From Christiangramia sediminis (GTDB taxonomy: Bacteria; Bacteroidota; Bacteroidia; Flavobacteriales; Flavobacteriaceae), in contig NZ_JAJBZG010000002.1 in NCBI RefSeq assembly GCF_020552705.1, positions 558,001-622,000 of the forward strand: DNA of 64,000 nt, in the 5' to 3' direction. The notes under the pieces were generated by a model, which worked only from the letters and a program-made list of their open reading frames with translations, did not search any database and was not told the DNA's origin. Numbering within the stretch: the first letter of the stretch is position 1; each line of letters starts with the position of its first letter. Positions 35,970-44,343 of this stretch are shown one piece after another. Position numbers and translations under genes: made by a program.

Positions 35970-36692
35970 ATGAACTTAGCAACCAGACTGGATTCGTTTC
36001 ATCAACGTGTTCGTTGTAATCAATGGCTTGGATATTTTACGATTTTTGTCCGCATATTGCTGGCCTATGCTTTTATTTTTGCCGGATTTGTAAAAGTTAA
36101 CGGAGAACGTTTTACCTCTCTATCCAATAACCACCCGATGGGGCAATATTTGGAAGCCCTTTTTCATACCGGATACTACTATACTTTTATAGGTGTGGTG
36201 CAAATGCTGGCAGGTATCCTTTTATTGATTCCCAGGACGGCCCTTATAGGAGCTATGCTTTATTTTCCTCTAATTCTGAATATCTGCATTCTTTCTTATG
36301 CCGTAAGATTTGACGGCTCGCTACTTACCTCGCCATTAATGGTAATGGCAAACCTGTATTTATTAGGCTGGGATTATCATCGGCTGAAATATGTTCTGCC
36401 ATTTAAAAGATCGGCTTTTAAAAAAATGCTTCCGGCTAAAAAAAATAGAAGTAAAAAGTTCGCCTTTAAATTCTTAAGTGGAGTTTTTGTTATCACCGCG
36501 ACCGCGGTAGGATTTATCGTGCTTATGAACTTTAAGGTGATCATGCCCAGAAATACAATTGATGATTGTGAGTATCAATGCCCGGAAAGTTCTAACGAAA
36601 CAGCCTGTATCTCATTTTGCGAATGTATCCACGAACAGGGGAATTCACTGAATGACTGCCTCGAAAAATTTGGTAAAGATTTTAATAAATAA
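35970..36692 (+). CDS. DoxX-like membrane protein with a Cys-rich C-terminal tail
   Basis: 240 residues. The first ~150 form four helices of DoxX/DoxD-type (ILLAYAFIFAGFVKVNGERF, FIGVVQMLAGILLLIPRTALIGAMLYFPLIL). A single helix follows near 165-190, then a periplasm-facing tail of about 45 residues with six cysteines (C-x3-C-x8-C-x3-C-x-C-x10-C). The tail could form disulfides or bind a metal. The start ATG at 35970 is 21 bases after the previous stop. Confidence 0.75.
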   Translation: MNLATRLDSFHQRVRCNQWLGYFTIFVRILLAYAFIFAGFVKVNGERFTSLSNNHPMGQYLEALFHTGYYYTFIGVVQMLAGILLLIPRTALIGAMLYFPLILNICILSYAVRFDGSLLTSPLMVMANLYLLGWDYHRLKYVLPFKRSAFKKMLPAKKNRSKKFAFKFLSGVFVITATAVGFIVLMNFKVIMPRNTIDDCEYQCPESSNETACISFCECIHEQGNSLNDCLEKFGKDFNK

Positions 36693-36721
36693 ACGTAGTT
36701 TAGAGTAATTAGATTTAGCAA

Positions 36722-37126
36722 GTGACCATTCTTATACGAAACCGTAAGCAAAACTATCTTTTAGGATTTCTGGGATTATTTATCCTGGAGACTTTTATCG
36801 CCATGTATGTAAAAGACGATTTTATAAGACCATACCTGGGAGATTTCCTGGTGGTGATCCTACTCTACTGTTTCCTGATGGCAATTTCCAAGATTTCAGT
36901 CTTAAAAGGACTTTTTGTGGTATTGTTATTCTCCTTTGCCGTGGAATTCTTTCAGCTGATCAATATCGTAAAAGTGTTACAATACCAGCCGCCGAAAATG
37001 GTCATGATCGTGCTGGGCAGCAGTTTTTCAGTTTGGGACCTGCTGGCTTACAGCCTTGGATTGGCTACTTGTTTTCTCTTAGAATACCACCGAAATTTTT
37101 ATACAGAAATTTCTACAAAATCCTGA
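36722..37126 (+). CDS. DUF2809 membrane protein
   Basis: 134 residues. IRPYLGDFLVVILLYCFLMA, AVEFFQL and GSSFSVWDLLAYSLGL are the conserved features of DUF2809, with about four hydrophobic segments. GTG start; the next methionine would remove the first helix. Last gene of the operon; its 3' end overlaps the convergent dehydrogenase gene by 28 bases. Confidence 0.8.
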   Translation: MTILIRNRKQNYLLGFLGLFILETFIAMYVKDDFIRPYLGDFLVVILLYCFLMAISKISVLKGLFVVLLFSFAVEFFQLINIVKVLQYQPPKMVMIVLGSSFSVWDLLAYSLGLATCFLLEYHRNFYTEISTKS

Positions 37127-38307
37127 AGATAGGAATATAAAGGCGTAAGCTTTCCATCTTTAGTCATTCTGGCTCTGCCTAAAATTCCATCCTTATCATC
37201 ATTAAAAAAGGCAGGAATTACATTTTCCAGGAACATTTCTCCAAAACCTTCGCTGGCATCTTTAGGCAGTTCACAGGGCAGGTTATCTACTGCCATAATA
37301 GTTATAGCCCTGGATTCCCGGAAATCTATTTCTGTTCCTGTCTGCGGATCATAGCCATAAAATGGCTCGGCTATGGTTGAAGGACGAATGGTGCTCGCCA
37401 CAGGACCGGCTATATCACAGGAAATATCGGCTACATATTTTATTCGGAAATCTCTGTCTTTTATATCCTCTGAAGAATAAAAGACCGGCGCTCCCTGACC
37501 GTAAAAATGCCCGGCAATAAATACATCGCTGGTTTTGGCAAATTTCATGAAATCTGATTTGTAATTTTCAGGAACTTTATAAAATTCTTTGCGGCTTCCC
37601 TCGGCGCCATCTTTACGTTTAGCATAATCCAGTACGTCTATGAGACAAAATACCGGTTCATCAAATTCATTTTCGAGGTAAGTTTCAGGTTTCACCTGTT
37701 TCATCTTAAGATGATCCAGGATCTCTTTAGCGCCACGGGCTACTTTACCACTGCCGGTGAGAACAAATTTATAATTAGGAAGTTCAATCTTATCGAGTTC
37801 GGCGAACATAGACTTAAGATCTGGCAGGTTTTCTGCTTTGGGAAGTTCAAATCGTTTTTCTTTTATCCCTATGGAACGAATGCCATTGTAAGCTCCAACC
37901 AGTCCGGCATATCTTCCAAAACCTATCAGCCGGGCGTTATTTCTATTTGTTACCACCTCATGATCATAAAGTTCAATATTCCGTGTCAGGATTTCCCGAA
38001 GCAGATCACGATTATATGGCTGTTTTTTGATGGTATGGGAGAAGAAAAAGTACTTTTTGTCAGGTATCAAATTTGGAATAGGAACTTCTTTCACCCCTAA
38101 TAATACCTCGCAATCGCTAACATCTTCAGAAACTTCAAAACCTGCATCGTGATATTCCTGATCGCTAAATATTCTGATATCAGAACTTTCCACTTTAAAT
38201 GAAGCTTCCGGAAACCGGGATACCACTTTTTTTAGCATTTGTGGAGAAAAGACTACTCTTCTATCTGGCGGAGTTTTTCGTTCTTTTATCAGGGCGAATT
38301 TTATCAT
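37099..38307 (-). CDS. NAD(P)-dependent oxidoreductase, saccharopine dehydrogenase/alanine dehydrogenase-like
   Basis: 402 residues from the ATG at 38307, giving the expected start IKFALIKERKTPPDRRVVFSP. An ATG at 38388 would add a hydrophobic leader absent from the family and lies upstream of the promoter box. The N-terminal AlaDh/PNT half is followed by a Rossmann NAD domain (FVLTGSGKVARGAKEIL near residue 200). DISCDIAGPVASTIRPSTIAEP matches lysine-forming saccharopine dehydrogenases. Whether it works on saccharopine is open. Confidence 0.82.
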   Translation of the reverse strand: MIKFALIKERKTPPDRRVVFSPQMLKKVVSRFPEASFKVESSDIRIFSDQEYHDAGFEVSEDVSDCEVLLGVKEVPIPNLIPDKKYFFFSHTIKKQPYNRDLLREILTRNIELYDHEVVTNRNNARLIGFGRYAGLVGAYNGIRSIGIKEKRFELPKAENLPDLKSMFAELDKIELPNYKFVLTGSGKVARGAKEILDHLKMKQVKPETYLENEFDEPVFCLIDVLDYAKRKDGAEGSRKEFYKVPENYKSDFMKFAKTSDVFIAGHFYGQGAPVFYSSEDIKDRDFRIKYVADISCDIAGPVASTIRPSTIAEPFYGYDPQTGTEIDFRESRAITIMAVDNLPCELPKDASEGFGEMFLENVIPAFFNDDKDGILGRARMTKDGKLTPLYSYLQDFVEISV

Positions 38308-38342
38308 ATATGGTATAGCTTTTGTACAAATTAGAAGTGTCT

Positions 38343-38350
38343 CAAAGATA
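38343..38350 (-). promoter_or_regulatory. -7 box of the dehydrogenase gene
   Basis: Minus strand reads TATCTTTG, exact TAnnTTTG, 35 bases before the start at 38307; a TTG lies 15 bases upstream. It decides against the longer ORF start at 38388. Confidence 0.55.
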
Positions 38351-38380
38351 TAAATAAAAAAATTCCAAAAAATTTTTTTA

Positions 38381-38435
38381 CCCCTCACCCGGAACTACAA
38401 ATAATAGTTCCGACCTCTCCCCAGGTAGAGGTGAA
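38381..38435. repeat. REP-like palindromes (CCCTCACCC type)
   Basis: CGGAACTA and TAGTTCCG form a hairpin, next to ACCTCT...AGAGGT. Together with the leading ACCCCTCACCC this looks like a degenerate form of the CCCTCACCC...CCTCTCCC intergenic repeats seen in many bacteria. Confidence 0.4.
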
Positions 38436-38480
38436 ATAGGAAAATATTAGACAGGGTAAGCTAATTGTTATTGAATTGAG

Positions 38481-38488
38481 TATCTTTG
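38481..38488 (+). promoter_or_regulatory. -7 box upstream of the tmRNA region
   Basis: TATCTTTG, exact TAnnTTTG. Transcription from here would start near 38495 and pass through the candidate RNA element into tmRNA. A -33 TTG at proper distance is not evident. Confidence 0.5.
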
Positions 38489-38531
38489 CTGGCCCGACTG
38501 GAAACACTGGTTGGTTTATTTTGAAAGTTTT

Positions 38532-38632
38532 GCGTTAGGGATTGCAGCGGATAGCTTTTTGTGAGGTAACGAACAAAAACTATGAGCGGAAAGCCCGACC
38601 GACGAGCGTAAGCGAAGTGGGAACGCCCAAAT
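38532..38632 (+). ncRNA. Candidate structured RNA element upstream of tmRNA
   Basis: About 100 bases. An outer helix GCGTT/AACGC encloses an 11-bp hairpin (ATAG-TTTTTGT with ACAAAAACTAT, one bulge, loop GAGGTAACGA) and a small GC-GTAA-GC hairpin. The segments GCGTTAGGGATTG, GCGGAAAGCCCGACC and GAACGCCCAAA look like a repeat I recall from other Flavobacteriaceae genomes, but I could not check this. It begins about 37 bases after a predicted transcription start and ends 24 bases before mature tmRNA. It may be a precursor leader or a separate RNA. Confidence 0.5.
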
Positions 38633-38655
38633 GATCAAAAAAGTTCTTTACATAT

Positions 38656-39052
38656 GGGGTCGACTTGGTTTTGACAGCGAGTCTAATTGAGTTGTAAGCA
38701 CGTAGAGCGCCGGGATATAGCTCTTAAATCTCATGTTTCACACTTTTTTAAACGGCGAGAATAACTACGCCTTGGCTGCGTAACCGAATTACAGTAGGTT
38801 ATACTTAGTCCCTGCAAGGCAGGGAGCCGAGATGTCTCGTGGAGGCCTTGATTTACGGCATCCACACCAGAGGCACCGATAAAGTAAATATAGGGAGCCC
38901 AGGGCCTTGATGGGTTTCCGAAACTTAATTGAGGATACGTGTAAAGTTGGTGGTTTTCGGCCGGCTTTGCATCGACAATCAAGTGAAAACTAAACGTGTA
39001 GAAAGCATCTGAATTGCTTGTTTGGACGAGGGTTCGAACCCCTCCGACTCCA
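38656..39052 (+). ncRNA. ssrA: Transfer-messenger RNA (tmRNA)
   Basis: The 5' end GGGGTCGACTTGG and the 3' end GTTCGAACCC...CGACTCCA form the acceptor stem (GGGGTCG with CGACTCC) and the T arm. The tag frame is 38754-38783 and reads GENNYALAA followed by TAA, the usual tag of Flavobacteria. CCA is not encoded after the discriminator A. The antisense reading frame over 38731-38982 is a shadow. tmRNA with SmpB rescues stalled ribosomes and marks the unfinished protein for degradation. Confidence 0.97.
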
Positions 39053-39076
39053 CTTTTTGAGTACTAAACTCAATCA

Positions 39077-39112
39077 AAAACCCCGAAATCCTAGGATTTA
39101 CGGGGTTTTTCA
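39077..39112 (+). terminator. tmRNA terminator
   Basis: AAAACCCCGAAATCC pairs with GGATTTACGGGGTTTT (one bulge), followed by T-rich sequence. Nothing else is recognisable up to the end of the proline dehydrogenase gene at 39353. Confidence 0.9.
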
Positions 39113-39352
39113 TTTTTAAGGATGTCGTTTAATATCAAATTAAACCGCATTTTTGATTACAAAACCGGCGACCAATTTTTCATTCAAAAATTACACATAA
39201 ACCGGCTTAAAATACTTGTATATCAGTTATTAACAATAATATAAAAGTTTTATATCGCATGTGCTTTTTAGCACTTTGAAGGTGAATTTTAAGACTGCAA
39301 AGGGTTCAATTTTATATCGATCCCATCTAATTCAGCATGAGTAATGAAAAGA

Positions 39353-40555
39353 TTACGCTACTATTTGCTCTTTATTTTGAATCCCTTCTTTACGGCGATT
39401 GATCTCCCCATTTAATAACGTAAGTTCACGGCTGGTTTGTCCTTTCACTGAAGAATTTTCTTCCGCTCTTCTTAGTAGATATGGAACCACGTCCGTGACA
39501 GGTCCAAATGGAACAAGCTTAGCTGTATTATAACCTTTACTCGCCAAATTGTAGCTAATTTGATCACTCATTCCGTATAACTGACTAAACCACACTCTCT
39601 GATCGTTTTTTGCAATATTCTGATCTTCCATAATTTGTAAAGCAAGATAATTGCTCATTTCATTATGGGTCCCGATAAATATTGAAATATCATTAAGATG
39701 ATCCAGACAATAAGCCATCACACTATTAAAGTTGACATCGGTGGCTTCTTTATTAATACAAATAGGCGATTTTTTACCGAATTTATGTGCTCTTTTATTC
39801 TCTTTCTCCATGTAAGCACCACGTACTACCTTTGCCCCGATCTTAAAATTATCTTTTTTGGCGGTTTTATGAAGTTCTTTTAGATAATCTAACCGATCCC
39901 AGCGATAACATTGAAATGTATTAAAGATAAGTGCTTTTTCTTTATTGTATTTCCGCATCATTTCTTCCATGAGATCATCGGCAGCATCCTGCATCCAGCT
40001 TTCTTCAGCGTCAGCATACAGTCTGACATCGAATTTTTTTGCCTCTTTACAAAGCCCCTCAACCCTATCTTTGACACGCTCCCATTCTGCACTTTCATCC
40101 TTAGAAAGACTTACATGACTGCTCACTTTATTCCATATTTCAAAACGGCCTAAAGCTGTTGGTTTAAAGATGGCGAAAGGCACTTCCGATTCTTCCTGAG
40201 CAAAAGCAATAAGTTCTTTTTTCACCTTAAAAGCCGAATCGAATTCATCTTCATTCACCTTTCCTTCTACAGAATAATCCAGAATGCTTGAAAGATTTAC
40301 ATCATCCATTTCCCTAATAATGGGCTTGCAGTCGTCGATACTGGTCCCTCCACAAAATTGATCAAAAATGGTATTTTTAATCAGTGGCTGAACCGGAAGT
40401 TTAGCTTTCAGGGCAAATTTTGTAAGAGCTATTCCCGGTTTGATCAGGAAAGGTTTTCCCATCACACTAAAAAGTAAAACCGCACGCTTTAGTTCCAGAT
40501 CAGATTTTAATCGAAAGGCCGTTGCTGTATCGTTGAAAATTTTTTGCTTTATCAT
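39353..40555 (-). CDS. Proline dehydrogenase (PRODH)
   Basis: 400 residues, a monofunctional FAD enzyme oxidising proline to pyrroline-5-carboxylate. Barrel motifs are seen: RLYADAEESWMQDA (typical DAE), ALIFNTFQCYRWDRLDYL, GAKVVRGAYMEKE, FIGTHNE, and YLLRRAEENSSVKGQTSREL near the end (the RRxxE substrate loop). The partner P5C dehydrogenase is not in the window. Single gene; no clear promoter found. Confidence 0.93.
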   Translation of the reverse strand: MIKQKIFNDTATAFRLKSDLELKRAVLLFSVMGKPFLIKPGIALTKFALKAKLPVQPLIKNTIFDQFCGGTSIDDCKPIIREMDDVNLSSILDYSVEGKVNEDEFDSAFKVKKELIAFAQEESEVPFAIFKPTALGRFEIWNKVSSHVSLSKDESAEWERVKDRVEGLCKEAKKFDVRLYADAEESWMQDAADDLMEEMMRKYNKEKALIFNTFQCYRWDRLDYLKELHKTAKKDNFKIGAKVVRGAYMEKENKRAHKFGKKSPICINKEATDVNFNSVMAYCLDHLNDISIFIGTHNEMSNYLALQIMEDQNIAKNDQRVWFSQLYGMSDQISYNLASKGYNTAKLVPFGPVTDVVPYLLRRAEENSSVKGQTSRELTLLNGEINRRKEGIQNKEQIVA

Positions 40556-41020
40556 TCGGCGAACATACTCAACATTGATCCCGAATAAAAGCAGCTTATA
40601 GAAACCTTAACCAGAATCAGGCTGGTTTGCCCCATTGAGTTAAAAATGCTTTGCTTAGTGATATAATGAAATATTAAAATCATTTAATTTTTAATATTAT
40701 TTTAAGGTTTTTTATTTCAAGGTTCTCTTAAAACCTTCAATGTTAGGTCGCATCATACCTTTTGCATGCTCATATTAGATACAACATTTGAGTAATAATT
40801 AATAAAAAAAGAAGAATCCAGTATAAAACAAACATCTTTCAAATTTGTCTTAGTAAAAATGATGTTTAATAAAATTCCCGCAATTTTTAATTCAACTGAC
40901 CAATATCATATCTATTCCCGTAAAAAGGATTTAGATTGGTATTCCCAAATACATACATGACATAATAACTTATTACCGGCGAATTAATAAATCGTTTAAT
41001 TATTTTCTAAATAGGATGTC
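40556..41020. other. Intergenic region, 465 bases
   Basis: Between proline dehydrogenase (leftward) and the flavin-binding protein (rightward). It holds island operator 1 (40897-40908) and a weak palindrome AAGGTTTT/AAAACCTT near 40702-40737. No ORF or RNA gene recognised. Confidence 0.6.
40897..40939 (+). promoter_or_regulatory. Island operator 1 with -7 box
   Basis: TGAC-CAAT-ATCA (40897-40908; one mismatch to TGAT-N4-ATCA), 23 bases, then TAGATTGG (40932-40939). It points at the flavin-binding gene 41021, leaving an untranslated leader of about 75 bases. Confidence 0.55.
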
Positions 41021-41470
41021 ATGAAAGATTTAACCCATAAAGAATGTCTCGATCTTCTTACTCGTAATTATATTGGTCGTATTTCATTTATTTCTAAAGG
41101 AAATCCTGAAATCATTCCCATAACTTATTATTACAATCCAGAGAAGAATAGCATTATTAGCTATTCTGGGGAAGGTTCTAAAATTACTGCTATGCGAAAG
41201 AATAATTCGGTTAGTTTTCAGGTTGACGAAATTTCTGATCTGGATAAATGGAAATCGGTACTTGTATATGGCAAGTATGAAGAGTTAAGCGGAATAGATG
41301 CAAAACACGTTTTGCGTTTATTTTCTGAAGGGGTAAAAAACCTACTTCAAAAAAAAGAGAAGAACAACGCAAATTTTATCAGTGAATTTTCCAGCAAGAT
41401 TGACAGTGAGGGTACACCTGTAGTTTACCGTATTAATATTTCAAATATTACTGGAAGACAAAGGGTTTAA
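41021..41470 (+). CDS. Pyridoxamine 5'-phosphate oxidase-like flavin split-barrel protein
   Basis: 149 residues. LTHKECLDLLTRNYIGRISFISKGNPEIIPITYYY is the typical N terminus of FMN-binding split-barrel proteins (PNPOx-like, Nim-type). ISYSGEGSKITAMRKNNSVSFQVDEI fits the flavin contact region. Probably a small flavoprotein reductase or flavin carrier. First gene of the stress island, behind operator 1 and ended by a hairpin. Confidence 0.82.
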   Translation: MKDLTHKECLDLLTRNYIGRISFISKGNPEIIPITYYYNPEKNSIISYSGEGSKITAMRKNNSVSFQVDEISDLDKWKSVLVYGKYEELSGIDAKHVLRLFSEGVKNLLQKKEKNNANFISEFSSKIDSEGTPVVYRINISNITGRQRV

Positions 41471-41477
41471 ATCAAAT

Positions 41478-41511
41478 TCCAAAAACTACTTAAAAAACAA
41501 GTAGTTTTTGG
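41478..41511 (+). terminator. Hairpin behind the flavin-binding gene
   Basis: CCAAAAACTACTT pairs perfectly with AAGTAGTTTTTGG (13 bp, loop of ~7). There is no T tail outside the stem, so termination is likely but not certain. Confidence 0.55.
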
Positions 41512-41571
41512 ATGAATAATGTCCCTTAAAATTCATTATACTAAATCAATTCTTATTATAAAATTATACTT

Positions 41572-41958
41572 ATGGAATATTATTTTTCTAAAACAGTGAA
41601 TAAAAGTTTTGAAAACGTTGTGGCTAAAGTCACAAAAGAACTGGAGTCAGAAGGCTTTGGGGTTTTAACTGAAATCGACGTTACCGCTACCTTAAAGAAA
41701 AAACTGGATGTTAATTTTAAAAAATATCTAATTCTGGGTGCGTGCAATGCACCTTATGCACATAAAGCATTGCAGGCAGAAGATAAGATTGGCACCATGC
41801 TGCCTTGCAATATTATAGTACAGGAACTGGAAAAAGATAAAATTGAGATAGCAGCGGTAAATCCAAAGGCTTCCATGCAGGCTGTAAAAAACAAGGATTT
41901 GGAAAAGATCGCTACAGAGATTGGAGAAAAATTACAAAAAGTAATAAATAGGGTCTAA
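41572..41958 (+). CDS. DUF302 protein
   Basis: 128 residues matching DUF302: SFENVVAKVTKELESEGFGVLTEIDVTATLKKKL, YLILGACNAPYAHKALQAEDKIGTMLPCNIIVQE. These small proteins of unknown function are common in stress and sulfur gene clusters. The Cys of GACN and LPCN are family-conserved. No exact island operator upstream; possibly cotranscribed with the previous gene if the hairpin is leaky. Confidence 0.87.
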   Translation: MEYYFSKTVNKSFENVVAKVTKELESEGFGVLTEIDVTATLKKKLDVNFKKYLILGACNAPYAHKALQAEDKIGTMLPCNIIVQELEKDKIEIAAVNPKASMQAVKNKDLEKIATEIGEKLQKVINRV

Positions 41959-42054
41959 ATCGTTTATTGAAAACTTAATTAAGCCCCTTAAAATGATTTT
42001 GAAGAAAACAGAAGCTTAATTCTATGAACTAAATTGATTGGATCGCTTCTGCAA

Positions 42055-42501
42055 TTATTTACTCAAGAATCTTCCTTGTTTATTCTTTTTTATCATTTCT
42101 TTTATAAGAGAAAACAGCTGACGTTTCAGGATTTTCAATTGAATAGTATATTCTTCAGCTTCGTAAAGTAATTTATAGTGCTGAGCCTTATAGGCTTCCT
42201 TTTCATATTCCACCTCTGTCTCATCCAGTAAGTCCTTCAAATTATTTCTATGAGCCTGGAGTCCTTTTAAAAGGAGCGCTATGTTTTTCTGTAATTTCAA
42301 TAAGTCATTCGCTATTTGTTTGGCTGTATCTAATTTTTTATCAGAAATTATATTTAAAGTATGCTCTTTAAGCAAATCACTCAAAAACATTATTTCATCC
42401 ATTGTAAATTCAATTTCCGAAATTGTCTTTATACTATTTTCATGAAGTGTTATGGGATCACTCCATTCAATAAATTTTAAGAAAGGTTCTTTAATTTTCA
42501 T
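42055..42501 (-). CDS. Helical protein of unknown function, downstream of hsp20
   Basis: 148 residues, almost entirely alpha-helical with heptad-like Leu/Ile patterns (LLKEHTLNIISDKKLDTAKQIANDLLKLQKNIALLLKGLQ, and a second helix from LLDETEVEYEKEAYKAQHYKLL). No signal peptide or membrane segment. The gene follows hsp20 after 59 bases on the same strand, so it is probably induced together with it. No family recognised. Confidence 0.7.
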   Translation of the reverse strand: MKIKEPFLKFIEWSDPITLHENSIKTISEIEFTMDEIMFLSDLLKEHTLNIISDKKLDTAKQIANDLLKLQKNIALLLKGLQAHRNNLKDLLDETEVEYEKEAYKAQHYKLLYEAEEYTIQLKILKRQLFSLIKEMIKKNKQGRFLSK

Positions 42502-42560
42502 GATTTTTAAGTTTTAAAAAACACAGAGCAAGTATTAATTTACAAGCTCTGTGCTAGGTT

Positions 42561-43010
42561 TTAAACTTCCTCTATATCAATTAGCTTTTTGGGTATTGCT
42601 TTTGAAGGTTCCATTTTACTGAGTTGCAGCTTTAACACCCCATTCTTGTACGATGCTTTAACTTCCTGATCCCGATTCACATTTTTTGGAATTTGCAATC
42701 TTCGATCAAAGGAGTTATAACTAAATTCTCTTCGAGTGTAATCCTCTTTATTTTCTTCATCTTCCAGACTTTTTTCTGCGGAAATATGAAGAATATCATT
42801 CTCTAAAGAAACTTCGATGTCTTTTTTTGAGAAACCGGGAACCGCCAATTCTATTTCAAAATTGGCCTCATTTTCTTTAACATTCATCGCAGGCAAATCA
42901 CCCCCTCTACCAAAGAAGTCATCTGTGAAAAAATCATTGGTATTTAACCAATTGGAAATCTCACCGTCAAACCACGGCCTTCTGTTTTTTCTAAATTTTA
43001 CTAACGACAT
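42561..43010 (-). CDS. Small heat-shock protein, Hsp20/alpha-crystallin family
   Basis: 149 residues. The alpha-crystallin domain spans about 42-140 (MNVKENEANFEIELAVPGFSKKDIEVSLENDILHISAEK, RREFSYNSFDRRLQIPKNV, ASYKNGVLKLQLSK), and the C-terminal IPKKLIDIEEV carries the IxI-type tail. ATP-independent chaperone that holds unfolded proteins. Upstream is island operator 2. No CIRCE element is seen. Confidence 0.93.
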   Translation of the reverse strand: MSLVKFRKNRRPWFDGEISNWLNTNDFFTDDFFGRGGDLPAMNVKENEANFEIELAVPGFSKKDIEVSLENDILHISAEKSLEDEENKEDYTRREFSYNSFDRRLQIPKNVNRDQEVKASYKNGVLKLQLSKMEPSKAIPKKLIDIEEV

Positions 43011-43124
43011 AATATTTATATTTAAGGTTTAACTTTAATCTTCATTCATAATTAGTGTTACAAAGCCTATATTTAAAGGTTTGAACTAAACCAAATTGAC
43101 TTCTCAAATTATTCAGAACTAAGT

Positions 43125-43167
43125 TAAATTTACGATAGGTATAGTATTAATTCCATGATATTTATCA
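43125..43167 (-). promoter_or_regulatory. Island operator 2 with -7 box (hsp20)
   Basis: TGATATTTATCA (43156-43167, exact dyad), 23 bases, then TAAATTTA (43125-43132, minus-strand direction). It would give a leader of about 110 bases for hsp20 (start at 43010). The remaining gap to 43306 holds nothing else. Confidence 0.75.
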
Positions 43168-43306
43168 GTCCGAAAAAAAAATTCTAAAGGATAATTTTTA
43201 CTAACTAATCATTGTCCCTTCTGTAAGTTTCAAAGGTACTTCGTGGAAAACTCACCTATACGTGCGATGGTTTTGATATTACCTAAATTTGCTGAATGAT
43301 TACACC

Positions 43307-44161
43307 TTAGTTTCTTAGATCATGCATTACCAGCACAGGTATTTTTGAATAGTGCCCCAGATATTTCACCATCGGGTATGAGAAAACCGAACTAAAGAAG
43401 GCGTGCTTTTTATTAATAAAAGTAATCATCTCACTACCCCTTGTCTGCACAAAATTTTGAAGTCCTATTTGAATATCAATTTTTTCCATCCAGTGAAAGC
43501 TATAGTCCAGGCCTTCCAAAATATCTTCCAGTAGTTCTTTATTATTTAATTGGCTCTCACTTAAGGATTTCTTTTGATTAATGTGAAGAATTCTAAGCTT
43601 TGAATTAGTGATTCGAACAAATTCATATAAGATATTCAATTCCCTTCTTTTAAAAGGTGTTTTGAAATTTGTGGGAAAGACAATTTCATTTGGCTTTTTA
43701 AATATCAAATTATATGGTACAACCAGAACAGGACAATTCCTTATTTTCTCCATCACGTCTATAGTCTTACTACCAAAAACTGTATTTGAGGCATTTGACT
43801 TTCCTTTATTGCTTAAAACAATAATTTCAATATCTTTTTGCTCCACTAATTCCCTGATAGCCCCCAACACAGAATTATACATGGAGATGGTATAATAAAT
43901 ATGCTTCTTATTATCTTCCTTTAATATTAATCGGGATAATTCTTTTTCCAGATTTTCCTTTGATTTTGCTTTAGCATCTTCATAATTTTTTTCCCCTGGT
44001 TCTGGTACCATCATACTATCGGTCGTATAAAACTTGCTTTCAAAAGCATTTAAAATATAGAATTCACATTCTTCATTTTTAAATAAAGTGCGTGCATAGT
44101 TCATTGCATTCCACGAATTCATTGAAAAATCTGTGGGTAATAAAATTTTCTTTTTCATCAC
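43307..44161 (-). CDS. Tandem-domain universal stress protein, Usp-A of the island
   Basis: 284 residues, two UspA folds. Domain 1: KKILLPTDFSMNSWNAMNYARTLF and IIVLSNKGKSNASNTVFGSKTIDVMEKIRNCPVLVVP (partial ATP-loop). Domain 2 from IVFPTNFKTPFKRRELNILYEF is more divergent. The start is ATG 44161 or the second ATG at 44158. Single gene immediately behind operator 3 and downstream of the response-regulator gene on the same strand. Confidence 0.88.
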   Translation of the reverse strand: MMKKKILLPTDFSMNSWNAMNYARTLFKNEECEFYILNAFESKFYTTDSMMVPEPGEKNYEDAKAKSKENLEKELSRLILKEDNKKHIYYTISMYNSVLGAIRELVEQKDIEIIVLSNKGKSNASNTVFGSKTIDVMEKIRNCPVLVVPYNLIFKKPNEIVFPTNFKTPFKRRELNILYEFVRITNSKLRILHINQKKSLSESQLNNKELLEDILEGLDYSFHWMEKIDIQIGLQNFVQTRGSEMITFINKKHAFFSSVFSYPMVKYLGHYSKIPVLVMHDLRN

Positions 44162-44182
44162 TCATTCATTTAGGATCAAAAA

Positions 44183-44225
44183 GAAAATTAATCCATAAAC
44201 AGACCTAACCCAATGATATTTATCA
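44183..44225 (-). promoter_or_regulatory. Island operator 3 with -7 box (Usp-A)
   Basis: TGATATTTATCA (44214-44225, exact), 23 bases, then TAATTTTC on the minus strand (44183-44190). The Usp-A start follows about 20 bases later, so a short leader is predicted. Confidence 0.75.
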
Positions 44226-44343
44226 CCTTAGCTAACACCCTATATCTAAGGGCTATGGAATTTAAATCCTTAAGATATTGAACAAGTCTTAGTCTTAGCG
44301 CTCTATCAATGGTAATTGCGTAGAAAAAATAGCAGAGAGAAAC

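Noticed and set aside
38308-38388. Longer N terminus of the saccharopine-dehydrogenase-like protein
   Set aside because: The extension is hydrophobic, not part of the family, and covers the predicted promoter.
38731-38982. Minus-strand ORF of 83 codons over tmRNA
   Set aside because: It is antisense to the tmRNA, whose tag frame and acceptor stem are unmistakable.
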